The notes: generated from the sequence alone by a model not told the origin. A stretch of 64,000 nucleotides of DNA from Glaesserella sp041817755 (GCF_041817755.1 NZ_JBGYBX010000022.1:15232-79231); one strand, 5' to 3'; shown: positions 43,184 through 52,812, counted from the stretch's first letter. Translations and numbers: made by a program.

Positions 43184-43327
43184 ATGATGAAGAAATTATT
43201 TAAATTAATCGGTATAGCGCTACTTTGCGGATCCGTGAGCGGTTGCTTAGTGACATCGGTAGTCGGTGGTGTTGTCGGAACCGCCGTCGATGTCGTGGAC
43301 ACGGTAACCCCCGACATCACCGATTAA
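43184..43327 (+). CDS. Small lipoprotein (47 residues)
   Basis: Short frame starting MMKKLFKLIGIALLCGSVSG followed by Cys21, giving a clear lipobox (VSGC). The mature part is only about 27 residues, Val/Gly-rich (TSVVGGVVGTAVDVVDTV) with an acidic end. It lies 5 bases after the SIMPL gene and just before a perfect terminator. A family of similarly small Gly/Val-rich lipoproteins is annotated in Pasteurellaceae and relatives, function unknown. Confidence 0.75.
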   Translation: MMKKLFKLIGIALLCGSVSGCLVTSVVGGVVGTAVDVVDTVTPDITD

Positions 43328-43345
43328 TTGCAAAAAAATCGTGAT

Positions 43346-43382
43346 AACCGACCGCTTGTTCACCGACAAGCGGTCGGTTTTT
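43346..43382 (+). terminator. Uptake-signal terminator after the small lipoprotein gene
   Basis: AACCGACCGCTTGT and ACAAGCGGTCGGTT form a 14-base perfect stem with a 6-base loop and a T tract. Confidence 0.88.
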
Positions 43383-43463
43383 CGTTAAAATTTGCAAATC
43401 CGCCATAACAAGCTACAATGCTTGAAATTTTTACCCATACATAAGAAATAAGGAATCCTTTCA

Positions 43464-44042
43464 ATGAAAATTACGAAAAATGTCGTACCCGGTATCGCTT
43501 ACCAAGTCCGCACACAAGAGGGCGTATTAGTCGACGAAGCGCCTGTAGAACAACCGTTAGAGTATTTACACGGTCACAATAATTTGGTTCCCGGTTTGGA
43601 AAACGCGTTGGAAGGAAAAGCTGTCGGTGATGTCTTTGAAGTGCGCGTTAAACCGGAAGAAGGCTACGGCGAATACAATGACAATATGGTTCAACGCGTT
43701 CCGAAAGACGTTTTCACCGGCGTGGATGAGTTAGAAGTCGGCATGCGTTTTATCGCCGATACGGATATCGGTCCTCTGCCGGTAGTCATCACCGAAATCG
43801 ACGGTGATGAAGTGGTAGTAGACGGTAACCATATGCTCGCCGGTCAAGAGTTACTCTTCTCGGTTGAAGTCGTTTCAACCCGTGAAGCCACATTAGAAGA
43901 AATCGCTCACGGTCATATTCATCAAGAAGGTGGTTGCTGTGGTCACGATCACGATGAAGAAGGTCACGGCTGCTGTGGCGGTCATCACGACCACGATCAT
44001 CACCACCATCACGGACACGGCGGTTGCGGCTGCAATCACTAA
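43464..44042 (+). CDS. slyD: FKBP-type peptidyl-prolyl isomerase SlyD
   Basis: 192 residues. The FKBP domain has an inserted flap (VVPGIAYQVRTQEG, YLHGHNNLVPGLENALEGK, DGNHMLAGQELLF). The C-terminal 45 residues are rich in His, Cys, Asp and Gly (CCGHDHDEEG, CCGGHHDHDHHHHHGHG), the nickel/zinc-binding tail used in hydrogenase and urease maturation. It is followed by ilvA after 19 bases. Confidence 0.95.
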   Translation: MKITKNVVPGIAYQVRTQEGVLVDEAPVEQPLEYLHGHNNLVPGLENALEGKAVGDVFEVRVKPEEGYGEYNDNMVQRVPKDVFTGVDELEVGMRFIADTDIGPLPVVITEIDGDEVVVDGNHMLAGQELLFSVEVVSTREATLEEIAHGHIHQEGGCCGHDHDEEGHGCCGGHHDHDHHHHHGHGGCGCNH

Positions 44043-44061
44043 TCTAAGGGTTAGTTGAACG

Positions 44062-45588
44062 ATGAGTGACACCCGATTACAATCAGGCACGGATTATCTC
44101 CGTGCCATTTTAAGTTCAAAAATCTACGATCTTGCCCAAAACACACCATTACAAAAAATGGAAAAACTCTCTGAGCGTTTGGGTAATCACATTTTTATCA
44201 AACGGGAAGATCGCCAGCCTGTGCACAGTTTTAAACTGCGTGGGGCTTATGCGATGATTTCGAACCTGTCTCCTGCACAAAAAGCTGCCGGTGTCATTGC
44301 CGCTTCGGCTGGGAACCACGCCCAAGGCGTTGCCTTATCCGCCAAACACTTAGGACTACGAGCCTTAATCGTCATGCCGCAAAATACCCCGGCAATTAAA
44401 GTGGATGCGGTACGAGGCTTCGGCGGTGAAGTATTACTCTACGGTGCCAATTTTGATGAAGCCAAAGCCAAAGCGATTGAGCTTTCCAACGAACTCAATA
44501 TGACGTTCGTTCATCCGTTCGATCATCCGCTGGTGATTGCCGGACAAGGTTCTATCGGCATGGAATTACTTCAGCAAAATGCAGATTTGAATTATGTGTT
44601 TGTACCGGTCGGCGGAGGCGGTTTGATCGCCGGTGTTGCGGTATTAATCAAACAATTGATGCCTGAAATTAAAGTGATTGGCGTGGAATCCAAAGACTCC
44701 GCCTGTCTTTTTTATGCATTACAGGCGGGGCAACCGGTTGATTTGAATCGTGTCGGCTTATTTGCCGACGGTGTTGCCGTCAAACGTATCGGAGATGAAA
44801 CCTTCCGTTTATGCCAACAATACGTCGATGATGTGGTGTTGGTGGATAACGATGAGATTTGTGCCGCCGTCAAAGATATCTTTGAGAATGTGCGCGCCAT
44901 CGCCGAGCCGTCCGGTGCGCTGTCTTTGGCAGGATTGAAAAAATACGTCGCTCAACATAACTTACAAGGTAAAAACTTAGCCTGTTTGCTTTCCGGCGCC
45001 AATTTGAATTTCCACACGTTACGTTATGTTTCCGAACGATGTGAAATCGGTGAAAAACATGAAGCATTGCTTGCGGTCACCATTCCCGAGCAAAAAGGAA
45101 GTTTCCTCAAATTCTGTCAGATTATCGGCAATCGAGCCGTCACCGAATTCAACTATCGCCACGCCGATGATCATCACGCCTGTATATTTGTCGGCGTACG
45201 CATTACAGGCAATGCCGAGAAATCGGAAATCATCAAGGAATTACAGCAGCACGGCTATGATGTTGCCGATCTCTCGGAAGACGATATCGCCAAAACGCAT
45301 ATTCGTTATATGGTTGGCGGACGCCCGACTTCCGTCACACAAGAGAAACTGTACAGCTTTGAATTTCCGGAACAAAAAGGCGCATTACTCAAATTCCTCC
45401 AAACATTGACCGATTGGGATATTTCATTATTCCATTATCGTGCTCACGGAGCGGATTACGGGGATATTTTGGCAGCTTTTGTTGTCGATGATGAAGGTCA
45501 AGCGCACTTTCAGCAAGATCTCGAACAATTAGGTTATCGTTATCAAAACGTCAGCGATAGCCCGGCTTATCAATATTTTTTAAGGTAG
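44062..45588 (+). CDS. ilvA: Threonine ammonia-lyase, biosynthetic (IlvA)
   Basis: PLP enzyme making 2-oxobutanoate for isoleucine. It has 508 residues. The PLP lysine is in HSFKLRGAYAM near residue 58, SAGNHAQGVALSA, and the glycine-rich VPVGGGGLIAG phosphate loop. Two C-terminal ACT-like regulatory repeats (about 325-400 and 420-500; PEQKGSFLKFCQ and PEQKGALLKFLQ) give isoleucine feedback. It lies 6 bases before glmM, an unusual pairing; no other ilv gene is visible. Confidence 0.96.
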   Translation: MSDTRLQSGTDYLRAILSSKIYDLAQNTPLQKMEKLSERLGNHIFIKREDRQPVHSFKLRGAYAMISNLSPAQKAAGVIAASAGNHAQGVALSAKHLGLRALIVMPQNTPAIKVDAVRGFGGEVLLYGANFDEAKAKAIELSNELNMTFVHPFDHPLVIAGQGSIGMELLQQNADLNYVFVPVGGGGLIAGVAVLIKQLMPEIKVIGVESKDSACLFYALQAGQPVDLNRVGLFADGVAVKRIGDETFRLCQQYVDDVVLVDNDEICAAVKDIFENVRAIAEPSGALSLAGLKKYVAQHNLQGKNLACLLSGANLNFHTLRYVSERCEIGEKHEALLAVTIPEQKGSFLKFCQIIGNRAVTEFNYRHADDHHACIFVGVRITGNAEKSEIIKELQQHGYDVADLSEDDIAKTHIRYMVGGRPTSVTQEKLYSFEFPEQKGALLKFLQTLTDWDISLFHYRAHGADYGDILAAFVVDDEGQAHFQQDLEQLGYRYQNVSDSPAYQYFLR

Positions 45589-45594
45589 CAAATT

Positions 45595-46929
45595 ATGGCA
45601 GAACGCAAATATTTCGGCACCGACGGGGTGCGCGGCAAAGTAGGTCAATATCCGATTACACCTGATTTTGCACTAAAACTGGGCTGGGCGGCAGGTAAAA
45701 TTCTTGCCACTCAAGGATCAAAAAAAGTCTTAATCGGTAAAGATACCCGTATCTCCGGTTATATGTTGGAGTCCGCATTAGAAGCCGGCTTAGCCGCAGC
45801 GGGGTTATCCGCTGCCTTTACCGGTCCGATGCCGACACCCGCAGTGGCTTATTTGACCCGTACCTTCCGTGCGGAAGCCGGCATCGTCATTTCGGCATCG
45901 CATAACCCTTATTATGATAACGGTATCAAGTTCTTCTCCGCTGACGGTGAAAAATTACCTGATGACGTGGAAGAAGCGATTGAGGCGTTGCTTGATCAGC
46001 CGATGGACTGTGTCGAATCCGCCGAGCTGGGTCGTGCGAGCCGTATTAAAGATGCGGCAGGTCGTTATATTGAATTCTGTAAAAGTACCTTTCCGGCGCA
46101 TTTAAGCCTTGAAGGCTACAAAATCGTGGTCGATTGTGCCAACGGTGCGACCTACCATATCGCACCGAACGTCATGCGCGAACTTGGCGCTGAAGTCATT
46201 GAAATCGGTACGCACCCGGACGGTTTGAATATCAATGAAAAATGCGGTGCAACCGATATCAAGGCACTACAAAAAGTTGTGGTGGAATCCGGTGCCGATG
46301 TCGGGTTGGCATACGACGGAGACGGCGACCGTTTGATCATGGTTGATCATTTGGGTAACAAAGTCGATGGTGACCAAATTTTATTCATCATTGCCCGTGA
46401 AGCATTGCGAGCCGGTAAATTACAAGGCGGCGTCGTCGGCACATTAATGAGTAACATGAGCTTGGAAATCGCCTTAAAACAGCTAGCAATTCCGTTTGCC
46501 CGAGCCAATGTCGGTGACCGTTATGTACTTGAACTGCTGAAAGAGAAAAAATGGAAATTAGGCGGTGAAAACTCCGGTCACATCATCGTATTGGATAAAA
46601 ACAGCACCGGTGACGGTATCATCGCTTCACTTGAAGTATTGAGTGCAATGGTATCCCATAAACTGACGTTAAACGAGCTTGCCAAAGCGGTTCCGCTCTT
46701 CCCGCAAGTATTGCTTAACGTGCGCTTTGAAGGCGGCTCAAATCCGTTGGAAAGTGAAGAGGTCAAAGCGGTTGCAGCCGATGTTGAAAAACGTTTGGCG
46801 GGCAAAGGGCGTATTCTTCTCAGAAAATCAGGTACGGAGCCGTTAATTCGTGTCATGGTTGAATGCGAAGACGGCGCCTTGGCACAAAGTGCGGCGGAAG
46901 AAATTGTTGCCGCCGTAAAACGGAACTGA
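45595..46929 (+). CDS. glmM: Phosphoglucosamine mutase GlmM
   Basis: Converts glucosamine-6-P to glucosamine-1-P for UDP-GlcNAc. It has 444 residues. FGTDGVRGK opens the protein, the phosphoserine loop is VISASHNPYYDNGIK near residue 102, the metal loop AYDGDGDRL near 244, the sugar loop GGENSGHI, and the phosphate loop RKSGTEPLIRVMVE. In E. coli glmM follows folP; here it follows ilvA. A strong terminator ends the slyD-ilvA-glmM run. Confidence 0.96.
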   Translation: MAERKYFGTDGVRGKVGQYPITPDFALKLGWAAGKILATQGSKKVLIGKDTRISGYMLESALEAGLAAAGLSAAFTGPMPTPAVAYLTRTFRAEAGIVISASHNPYYDNGIKFFSADGEKLPDDVEEAIEALLDQPMDCVESAELGRASRIKDAAGRYIEFCKSTFPAHLSLEGYKIVVDCANGATYHIAPNVMRELGAEVIEIGTHPDGLNINEKCGATDIKALQKVVVESGADVGLAYDGDGDRLIMVDHLGNKVDGDQILFIIAREALRAGKLQGGVVGTLMSNMSLEIALKQLAIPFARANVGDRYVLELLKEKKWKLGGENSGHIIVLDKNSTGDGIIASLEVLSAMVSHKLTLNELAKAVPLFPQVLLNVRFEGGSNPLESEEVKAVAADVEKRLAGKGRILLRKSGTEPLIRVMVECEDGALAQSAAEEIVAAVKRN

Positions 46930-46934
46930 CCGAT

Positions 46935-46962
46935 AAAAGGTGGGCTTACGCCCACTTTTTAT
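46935..46962 (+). terminator. Rho-independent terminator after glmM
   Basis: AAAAGGTGGGC and GCCCACTTTTT pair around TTAC with a T-rich tail. Confidence 0.88.
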
Positions 46963-47028
46963 TTATCTAATAATATCTCCCGGCAATGCCCTTTCACATA
47001 TAAAAATAAAGTAACGTAAGGAAAAATT

Positions 47029-47688
47029 ATGGATCAGCTCGAAATGAAAAAAATTGCAGCCCGTGCTGCGTTACAATATGTTAAACCCGATACGATTGTC
47101 GGCGTCGGCAGCGGCTCTACCGTCAATTGTTTTATTGAAGCCCTCGGCGAATTACGCGATGACATCAAAGGTGCCGTCGCCGCGTCAAAACATTCCGAAG
47201 AATTGTTAAGAAAACAGGGAATTGAGGTCTTTAACGCCAATGATGTGTCTTCCCTTGACGTTTATATCGACGGCGCCGACGAGATTACCCCGCAAGGTTA
47301 TATGATTAAAGGTGGCGGCGCAGCGCTGACACGTGAAAAAATTGTGAGTTCATTAGCAAAAAAATTCATCTGCATTGTCGATTCCAGTAAACAGGTAGAT
47401 GTGTTAGGCTCTACCTTCGCTTTACCGGTTGAAGTCATCCCGATGGCGCGTTCTTATGTTGCCCGTCAACTTGTAGCGCTAGGCGGTTCTCCCGAATACC
47501 GAGAAGGGGTTGTGACCGACAACGGCAACGTGATTTTAGACGTGTATAACTTTAAGATCCCGGAACCGCTAAAAACGGAACACACCATTAATAATATTGC
47601 CGGTGTCGTCACCAACGGTATTTTTGCGCAACGTTATGCCAATATTACTATTGTCGGTACACCGGACGGTGCAAAAATCATTGAATAG
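47029..47688 (+). CDS. rpiA: Ribose-5-phosphate isomerase A
   Basis: 219 residues, exactly the E. coli length. VGVGSGSTVNCFIEAL (phosphate loop), SLDVYIDGADEI with the catalytic Asp pair, MIKGGGAALTREKI with the catalytic Glu/Lys and GVVTNGIFAQR are present. It precedes serA, a conserved order. Confidence 0.96.
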   Translation: MDQLEMKKIAARAALQYVKPDTIVGVGSGSTVNCFIEALGELRDDIKGAVAASKHSEELLRKQGIEVFNANDVSSLDVYIDGADEITPQGYMIKGGGAALTREKIVSSLAKKFICIVDSSKQVDVLGSTFALPVEVIPMARSYVARQLVALGGSPEYREGVVTDNGNVILDVYNFKIPEPLKTEHTINNIAGVVTNGIFAQRYANITIVGTPDGAKIIE

Positions 47689-47712
47689 TCAAAATACTGT
47701 CCACGATGAATA

Positions 47713-47770
47713 ACAAGCGGTCGGTTCCACCGATATTTTTGCAAAATATTCTGACAATCAGACCGCTTGT
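47713..47770. repeat. Inverted uptake-signal pair between rpiA and serA
   Basis: ACAAGCGGTC (47713-47722) and GACCGCTTGT (47761-47770) with a 38-base loop that itself contains ATATTTTTGCAAAATAT. A possible rpiA terminator. Confidence 0.55.
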
Positions 47771-47868
47771 ATATAACCGATTTATCTTTAATATGCATTC
47801 ATCCGTGTGATTTTCGACATATTTCATGATTAAATACCGCATAACACACATGACAACAGGAAGAACAC

Positions 47869-49101
47869 ATGACCACTAAAGTTTCTCTCGATAAATCAAA
47901 AATCAAATTCCTTCTGCTTGAAGGCGTACACCAAAATGCATTAGACGTCTTAAAAGCGGCGGGTTATACCAATATTGAATACCATAAAGGCGCATTAGAA
48001 GGTGAAGCACTGCTGGAGGCGATTAAAGATGCACATTTCATCGGTATCCGCTCACGCACGTTCTTAACGGAAGAGGTGTTGCAACAAGCACAAAAATTAA
48101 TCGCTATCGGTTGCTTCTGTATCGGCACCAACCAAGTAAATTTAGAAGCCGCCAAACAGCGCGGCATCCCGGTATTCAACGCACCGTTCTCAAATACCCG
48201 TTCAGTTGCAGAACTTGTGTTGGGTGAGATCATTCTGCTTATGCGCCAAGTACCAAAGGCAAATGCCGAAGTACACCGCGGTATTTGGAACAAATCCGCA
48301 TCAGGCTCTAATGAAGTACGTGGTAAAAAATTAGGTATCGTCGGTTACGGTCATATCGGTTCGCAATTAAGTATTATTGCAGAGTCGATTGGTATGAAAG
48401 TGTATTTCTACGACATTGAAAACAAACTGCCGTTAGGCAATGCGCAGCAAATCCCAACACTGGAAGAACTGCTCTCAACCTGTGATGCGATTTCTTTGCA
48501 TGTGCCGGAAAACGCCTCCACTAAAAATTTAATGGATGCCACCCGCATTGCACAATTGAAAGAAGGTTCCGTTTTAATCAATGCCGCTCGTGGTACCGTT
48601 GTGGATATTGATGCGTTAGTCTCCCGTTTGGAAGCCGGCACATTACGCGGTGCGGCGTTAGACGTTTTCCCTGAAGAACCGGCTTCCGCCAGCGATCCGT
48701 TCGTTTCTCCGTTATGCAAATTCGATAACGTGATCTTAACGCCGCACATCGGCGGTTCGACGTCCGAAGCGCAAGAGAATATCGGTACGGAAGTTGCCAA
48801 TAAATTCGTGAAATATTCCGATAATGGTTCGACGCTGTCTGCGGTCAACTTCCCTGAAGTGTCGTTACCGGAGCACAAAGGCGCAAAACGTTTGTTGCAT
48901 ATCCATGAAAACAAACCGGGTATTCTAAATAAGATCAACCAAGTCTTTGTGGATTCAAACGTGAATATCGCCGCCCAGTTCTTACAAACGGATCCGTCTA
49001 TCGGTTATGTGGTCATTGATGTTGAATCTGAAAATACCGCAGAAGCGCTAAAAAGCTTGAAAGAAATTGAAGGTACAATTAAAGCGCGCGTGCTCTATTA
49101 A
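47869..49101 (+). CDS. serA: D-3-phosphoglycerate dehydrogenase SerA
   Basis: First enzyme of serine synthesis. It has 410 residues. The substrate domain has GIRSRTFLTEEVL. The NAD domain has LGIVGYGHIGSQLSIIAESIG, INAARGTVVD and the catalytic DVFPEEP and LTPHIGGSTSEAQENIG. A C-terminal ACT domain (about 338-410; HENKPGILNKINQVF) binds serine for feedback. An AGGAAG site precedes the ATG. Confidence 0.96.
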   Translation: MTTKVSLDKSKIKFLLLEGVHQNALDVLKAAGYTNIEYHKGALEGEALLEAIKDAHFIGIRSRTFLTEEVLQQAQKLIAIGCFCIGTNQVNLEAAKQRGIPVFNAPFSNTRSVAELVLGEIILLMRQVPKANAEVHRGIWNKSASGSNEVRGKKLGIVGYGHIGSQLSIIAESIGMKVYFYDIENKLPLGNAQQIPTLEELLSTCDAISLHVPENASTKNLMDATRIAQLKEGSVLINAARGTVVDIDALVSRLEAGTLRGAALDVFPEEPASASDPFVSPLCKFDNVILTPHIGGSTSEAQENIGTEVANKFVKYSDNGSTLSAVNFPEVSLPEHKGAKRLLHIHENKPGILNKINQVFVDSNVNIAAQFLQTDPSIGYVVIDVESENTAEALKSLKEIEGTIKARVLY

Positions 49102-49161
49102 TTGTGTAAATTTTTTTCTTGATCAAAGAAATTATCTTTTTTCTTTGGTAGCCTTTTAATC

Positions 49162-49190
49162 AGCAGGATCAATAATGCTCCTGCTTTTTT
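49162..49190 (+). terminator. Rho-independent terminator between serA and yjjP
   Basis: AGCAGGA and TCCTGCT pair across a 10-base loop, followed by six T residues. It ends 12 bases before the yjjP start, so the exporter genes may depend on partial read-through or a promoter inside this stretch. Confidence 0.75.
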
Positions 49191-49202
49191 GGAAGGTATA
49201 TT

Positions 49203-49985
49203 ATGCAATGCGCTCAATCTGAAGAAAAACAACGGGAAATTACGCGATTATGCGTGCAAGTTGCGTTGTTATTACTCCAACATGGTGCGGAAAGCACGCT
49301 GGTTGTTCAAATGGCACAACGTTTAGGTCTCGCCCTTGGTGTGGATAGTGTTGAATGTGCACTCACTCCAAATGCGATCATTCTCACAACTTTGCTGAAT
49401 GATAACTGTATTACTACCACTCGCAAAAATGTTGATCGCGGCATTAATATGCAAATTGTGACCGAAGTACAGCGGATTGTTATTACCGCCGAACATCATA
49501 TTTATAATATGCAATATGTCCGCCAAAAGTTAAATGAACTTAAACCGCTAAAATATAATCGTTGGTTGGTGGTGTTGATGGTAGGGCTTTCCTGTGCCAG
49601 CTTTTCTCATCTTAGCGGTGGCGATTTCACTATTTTCATGATCACCTTTATTGCTTCATCATGTGCGATGTTTATTCGCCAAGAATTAGCCCATCGACAT
49701 TATAATCCACTGATTATTTTCTCTTGCACCGCTTTCGTCGCATCAATGATTGCCGGTGTCGCACTAAAATATGAATGGGGTAATCAACCACAAATTGCTC
49801 TTGCCTCAAGCGTATTGCTCCTGGTGCCGGGATTTCCTTTAATTAATTCGCTTGCGGATATTCTAAAAGGGCATATAAATATGGGGCTTGCCCGTTGGAC
49901 TATCGCCTCTGTACTCACTCTCGGTGCTTGTATGGGTATTGTGTTGGCGCTCACTTTTCTCAATATTTCAAGTTGGGGGGCATAA
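49203..49985 (+). CDS. yjjP: Threonine/serine exporter, ThrE N-terminal half (YjjP-like)
   Basis: 260 residues. The cytosolic N-terminal part (VALLLLQHGAESTLVVQMAQRLG) is followed by five hydrophobic segments (NRWLVVLMVGLSCASFSHL, VLLLVPGFPLINSLADI). It matches the DUF1212/ThrE family, in which one long exporter is split into YjjP and YjjB. The stop is followed directly by the yjjB start. Position after serA fits serine/threonine export; in E. coli YjjPB is tied to succinate export, so substrate is open. Confidence 0.87.
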   Translation: MQCAQSEEKQREITRLCVQVALLLLQHGAESTLVVQMAQRLGLALGVDSVECALTPNAIILTTLLNDNCITTTRKNVDRGINMQIVTEVQRIVITAEHHIYNMQYVRQKLNELKPLKYNRWLVVLMVGLSCASFSHLSGGDFTIFMITFIASSCAMFIRQELAHRHYNPLIIFSCTAFVASMIAGVALKYEWGNQPQIALASSVLLLVPGFPLINSLADILKGHINMGLARWTIASVLTLGACMGIVLALTFLNISSWGA

Positions 49986-50450
49986 ATGGAACTGCTACTC
50001 TCATTAATTGATGATATGTTTTTTGCCGCAATTCCCGCCGTCGGCTTTGCGTTACTGTTTAATGTTCCGCCGAAAGCGTTGAAGTATTGTGCGATTCTGG
50101 GTGCGATTGCGCATGCTTTCAGAACCTTGATGATTCATTATGATATACCGCTTGTGTTGGCAACGTTTATTGCCACGTCAACCATTGGTTTTATCGGCGT
50201 TTATTTATCACAACGCTACTTAGCGCATCCGAAAGTCTTTACCGTTGCCGCAATCATTCCGATGATTCCCGGTGTCTATGCCTATAAAGCGATGATTGCG
50301 ATGGTGCGAATGAATTATGATGGTTTTTCTGATGATCTGTTCGTGCAGATGATCGACAATTTCATCAAAACAGGATTTATTTTAGGCGCGCTCGTATTTG
50401 GTTTAGCGCTTCCGGGATTGCTGTTCTACCGTCATAAACCGGTGATTTAA
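49986..50450 (+). CDS. yjjB: Threonine/serine exporter, ThrE C-terminal half (YjjB-like)
   Basis: 154 residues, four to five hydrophobic segments, ThrE_2 (DUF3815) type: IPAVGFALLFNVPPKALKYCA, GFIGVYLSQRYLAHP and IIPMIPGVYAYKAM. It pairs with yjjP to form a full exporter, and the two are adjacent with no gap. Confidence 0.88.
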   Translation: MELLLSLIDDMFFAAIPAVGFALLFNVPPKALKYCAILGAIAHAFRTLMIHYDIPLVLATFIATSTIGFIGVYLSQRYLAHPKVFTVAAIIPMIPGVYAYKAMIAMVRMNYDGFSDDLFVQMIDNFIKTGFILGALVFGLALPGLLFYRHKPVI

Positions 50451-50513
50451 CAACACACAAGCGTGTCGGATTTGCAAAAAAGTTTGTAAATCCAACTGCT
50501 TGTATACGTTCAA

Positions 50514-51029
50514 CTAATACTGAACAAGAATTTTTGCGCCGTTTGAAAACAAAATTTGTTGAGGCTGGATATGTGCGGTAATCTGCACGTTCGGCTCAGT
50601 CAAAATAGCTTGAATCTCTTGCGGCAAACTGTTTAACGGTACGGAAAAAGCAAGCAGACTGGTTGTTTTACGTTTCAAGTTATCTTTAAATGACACCGGC
50701 GTATCTTGTAACAAAATCAGCTTATTGTTATGGATATAGCTGGCTTTCCAACTGACAATGCGCATATTCCGACTGCTCTTATTCTCAGCGGAATACTGAA
50801 AGTTCACGAGGGTTTGCCCGTTGTCATCTTTGCTCAACTCCACACCGAGAAATTTTACGTCAAGATTCTCAGTAAAATTTTTCAAGCTTCGTTCCGCTTT
50901 CGTCGGAGTCGGGCTTTTCTTGATGGCTTTTTCTTCTACTTTCGGAGTGATTTGAACCACTTCCGCCTGTACTGACATGGCGATAAACACAGAAAGAGAC
51001 GCAATGATAAGTGATTTATTGAATGTCAT
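50514..51029 (-). CDS. Exported protein of unknown function
   Basis: 171 residues with a signal peptide (MTFNKSLIIASLSVFIAMSVQA, cleavage near residue 22). A Lys/Thr/Pro-rich linker follows, then a beta-rich domain (LDVKFLGVELSKDDNGQTLVNFQYSAEN, RIVSWKASYIHNNK, DTPVSFKDNLKRKTTSLL) that looks like an immunoglobulin-type fold. No family was recognised. Standing alone between yjjB and manA, it converges on yjjB. Probably periplasmic. Confidence 0.65.
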   Translation of the reverse strand: MTFNKSLIIASLSVFIAMSVQAEVVQITPKVEEKAIKKSPTPTKAERSLKNFTENLDVKFLGVELSKDDNGQTLVNFQYSAENKSSRNMRIVSWKASYIHNNKLILLQDTPVSFKDNLKRKTTSLLAFSVPLNSLPQEIQAILTEPNVQITAHIQPQQILFSNGAKILVQY

Positions 51030-51132
51030 ATTTCCCTCCTTAGAGAATACTTCGCGGATTTAGTGCCATTCTACAAACTTTCTTCGTCATTTGGCTAGCG
51101 AAAAATGTATGATGTATCGAAAAAACAAGCGG

Positions 51133-52335
51133 TTAAGGTAAAGTAGCAATCACCGCATAACCGTCGGTTTCACCGATAATATCCACTTTGCTGTTCGCCG
51201 AAATAAACACGGATTCCCCCTGTGTCAAGTGAATGGCGTCTTCACCCAAATCAATGTATAAACTGCCTGCCATCACCAGTAAAATACTCGCACTGGTCGC
51301 AATAAATTCCTCTTCATCAAACGGTTTAAACTCCAGACGTTGCATCGCAAAATCTTTTGCTTCCGGTGTCGGATATAAATGCAAGGTTTCTTCACCGTCG
51401 TATGCCGGAATCAGTTTCGGTATGACCTCACTGTAATCAATGCTATTCAATAAGGCGGGTATATCCACATACTTCGGTGTCAATCCGCCGCGAATCACAT
51501 TATCCGAGGCCGCCATCAACTCGATATTTTGTCCGCGTAGATAAGCGTGCGGTAACCCCGCACCTTGGTAAATACCTTCGCCTTTTTTGACATTGACGAT
51601 ATTAAACAAATAAAAACACAGCAAGCCGGCATCCAATCTCTCTTCCGAAATCGCCATCGATTCCATCGCATACAATACCCAATAATCGGGATCATCCAAT
51701 TTCAATTTGCCTTGCTGATATTCTTCTCGCTTTGCTTGAATAACCGGTAGCAACCATTGCGCCAATTGTGCTTGATCCGCCCGCATGATTTCCGCATACA
51801 CCGCAGGTAATCCTTTCGCATCAATGGCATTTGCCAACGGTTTTAACGATTCATGACGGGAAAGCGCGTCTTTCATCCCGGCAAGCGTTCGAAATCCATG
51901 CAACAGCCAAGAATCGGATAAAGCAATCATCATTTCGGGTTTATGATTGCGATCTTTATAGGTGCGGTTCGGGGCATTTAATGCGATACCGAACTGATTT
52001 TCCCGTTCAAACCCCCGCTCCGCTTCCGATTTGGTCGGATGGAGCTGAATGGAAAGCGGTAACTTCACGTCTAAAATTTTCAATAAATACGGTAATTCGT
52101 CTCCGAATTTTTGGCGAGCCTGTTCACCCAAAATCTCCGGATGTTTGTCAATCATTTGATCCAAACTCACCCATTTTCCGTCCACCTCAATCAATGACGG
52201 GGCGGAGCGGTGTGCACCCAACCAATATTCGGCATACGGTTTATCTTCCGTTTTGTCCAGTTTTAACCAATTCGGAATAAAATTCGAACCGCCCCAGTCG
52301 TAATGTTGGTGTTTTCCGACCAATTTAAAAATCAT
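51133..52335 (-). CDS. manA: Mannose-6-phosphate isomerase, class I (ManA)
   Basis: Zinc enzyme interconverting mannose-6-P and fructose-6-P. It has 400 residues. KHQHYDWGGSNFIPNW opens the protein; metal ligands are in QLHPTKSEAERGF, HKPEMMIAL and GLPHAYLRGQNIELMAASDNVIRGGLTPKYVD. It overlaps yobD by 4 bases (ATGA) and lies downstream of the mannose PTS genes whose product it uses. Confidence 0.95.
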   Translation of the reverse strand: MIFKLVGKHQHYDWGGSNFIPNWLKLDKTEDKPYAEYWLGAHRSAPSLIEVDGKWVSLDQMIDKHPEILGEQARQKFGDELPYLLKILDVKLPLSIQLHPTKSEAERGFERENQFGIALNAPNRTYKDRNHKPEMMIALSDSWLLHGFRTLAGMKDALSRHESLKPLANAIDAKGLPAVYAEIMRADQAQLAQWLLPVIQAKREEYQQGKLKLDDPDYWVLYAMESMAISEERLDAGLLCFYLFNIVNVKKGEGIYQGAGLPHAYLRGQNIELMAASDNVIRGGLTPKYVDIPALLNSIDYSEVIPKLIPAYDGEETLHLYPTPEAKDFAMQRLEFKPFDEEEFIATSASILLVMAGSLYIDLGEDAIHLTQGESVFISANSKVDIIGETDGYAVIATLP

Positions 52336-52790
52336 GATTTATATCCTCCGAAGAATTGCACCACTTTTTCCACATCGTCCTGTTGTTTAATCCGAACGAG
52401 TAAGCGTCTGCCGTTATTCAAATCGATTACCAATATGTTGTTTTCCGCCAAATTAATTTGTTTCACTTTGCTATAGTCAAAATAGATATTACCAAAGAAA
52501 AAACCTTGTTCTTTCAATAATAGACGAGGAAAACGAATAAAGGCGGAATAAACGCATAAAATGATACAGGTAACTAATAAGTAGAGCGTTAGCGGTTCAA
52601 TCCCGATTTGTATGCCTTGAATAATGCTCAGAACAATCAGTCCGATCAAAATGCCAGAGTCTAACCCTGCCTGACGCTGTAATGGTACGGTGAGTTTGGT
52701 TTGACCTTTGAGTTTATCCATGACCACTTGATCATAAATCGCAAACGCAAAACAAAGTACAATGCCGATGAAGAGAACGCTGTTTGTCAT
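52332..52790 (-). CDS. yobD: YobD-like inner membrane protein (DUF986)
   Basis: 152 residues with three hydrophobic helices (1-25, 47-62, 68-85), then a cytosolic tail (LLLKEQGFFFGNIYFDYSKVKQINLAENNILVIDL) matching E. coli YobD, which also lies next to manXYZ. Function unknown; the conserved neighbourhood suggests a link to mannose-type PTS. Confidence 0.88.
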   Translation of the reverse strand: MTNSVLFIGIVLCFAFAIYDQVVMDKLKGQTKLTVPLQRQAGLDSGILIGLIVLSIIQGIQIGIEPLTLYLLVTCIILCVYSAFIRFPRLLLKEQGFFFGNIYFDYSKVKQINLAENNILVIDLNNGRRLLVRIKQQDDVEKVVQFFGGYKS

Positions 52791-52812
52791 AATTGGCTAT
52801 TTCGTTTAGAAA

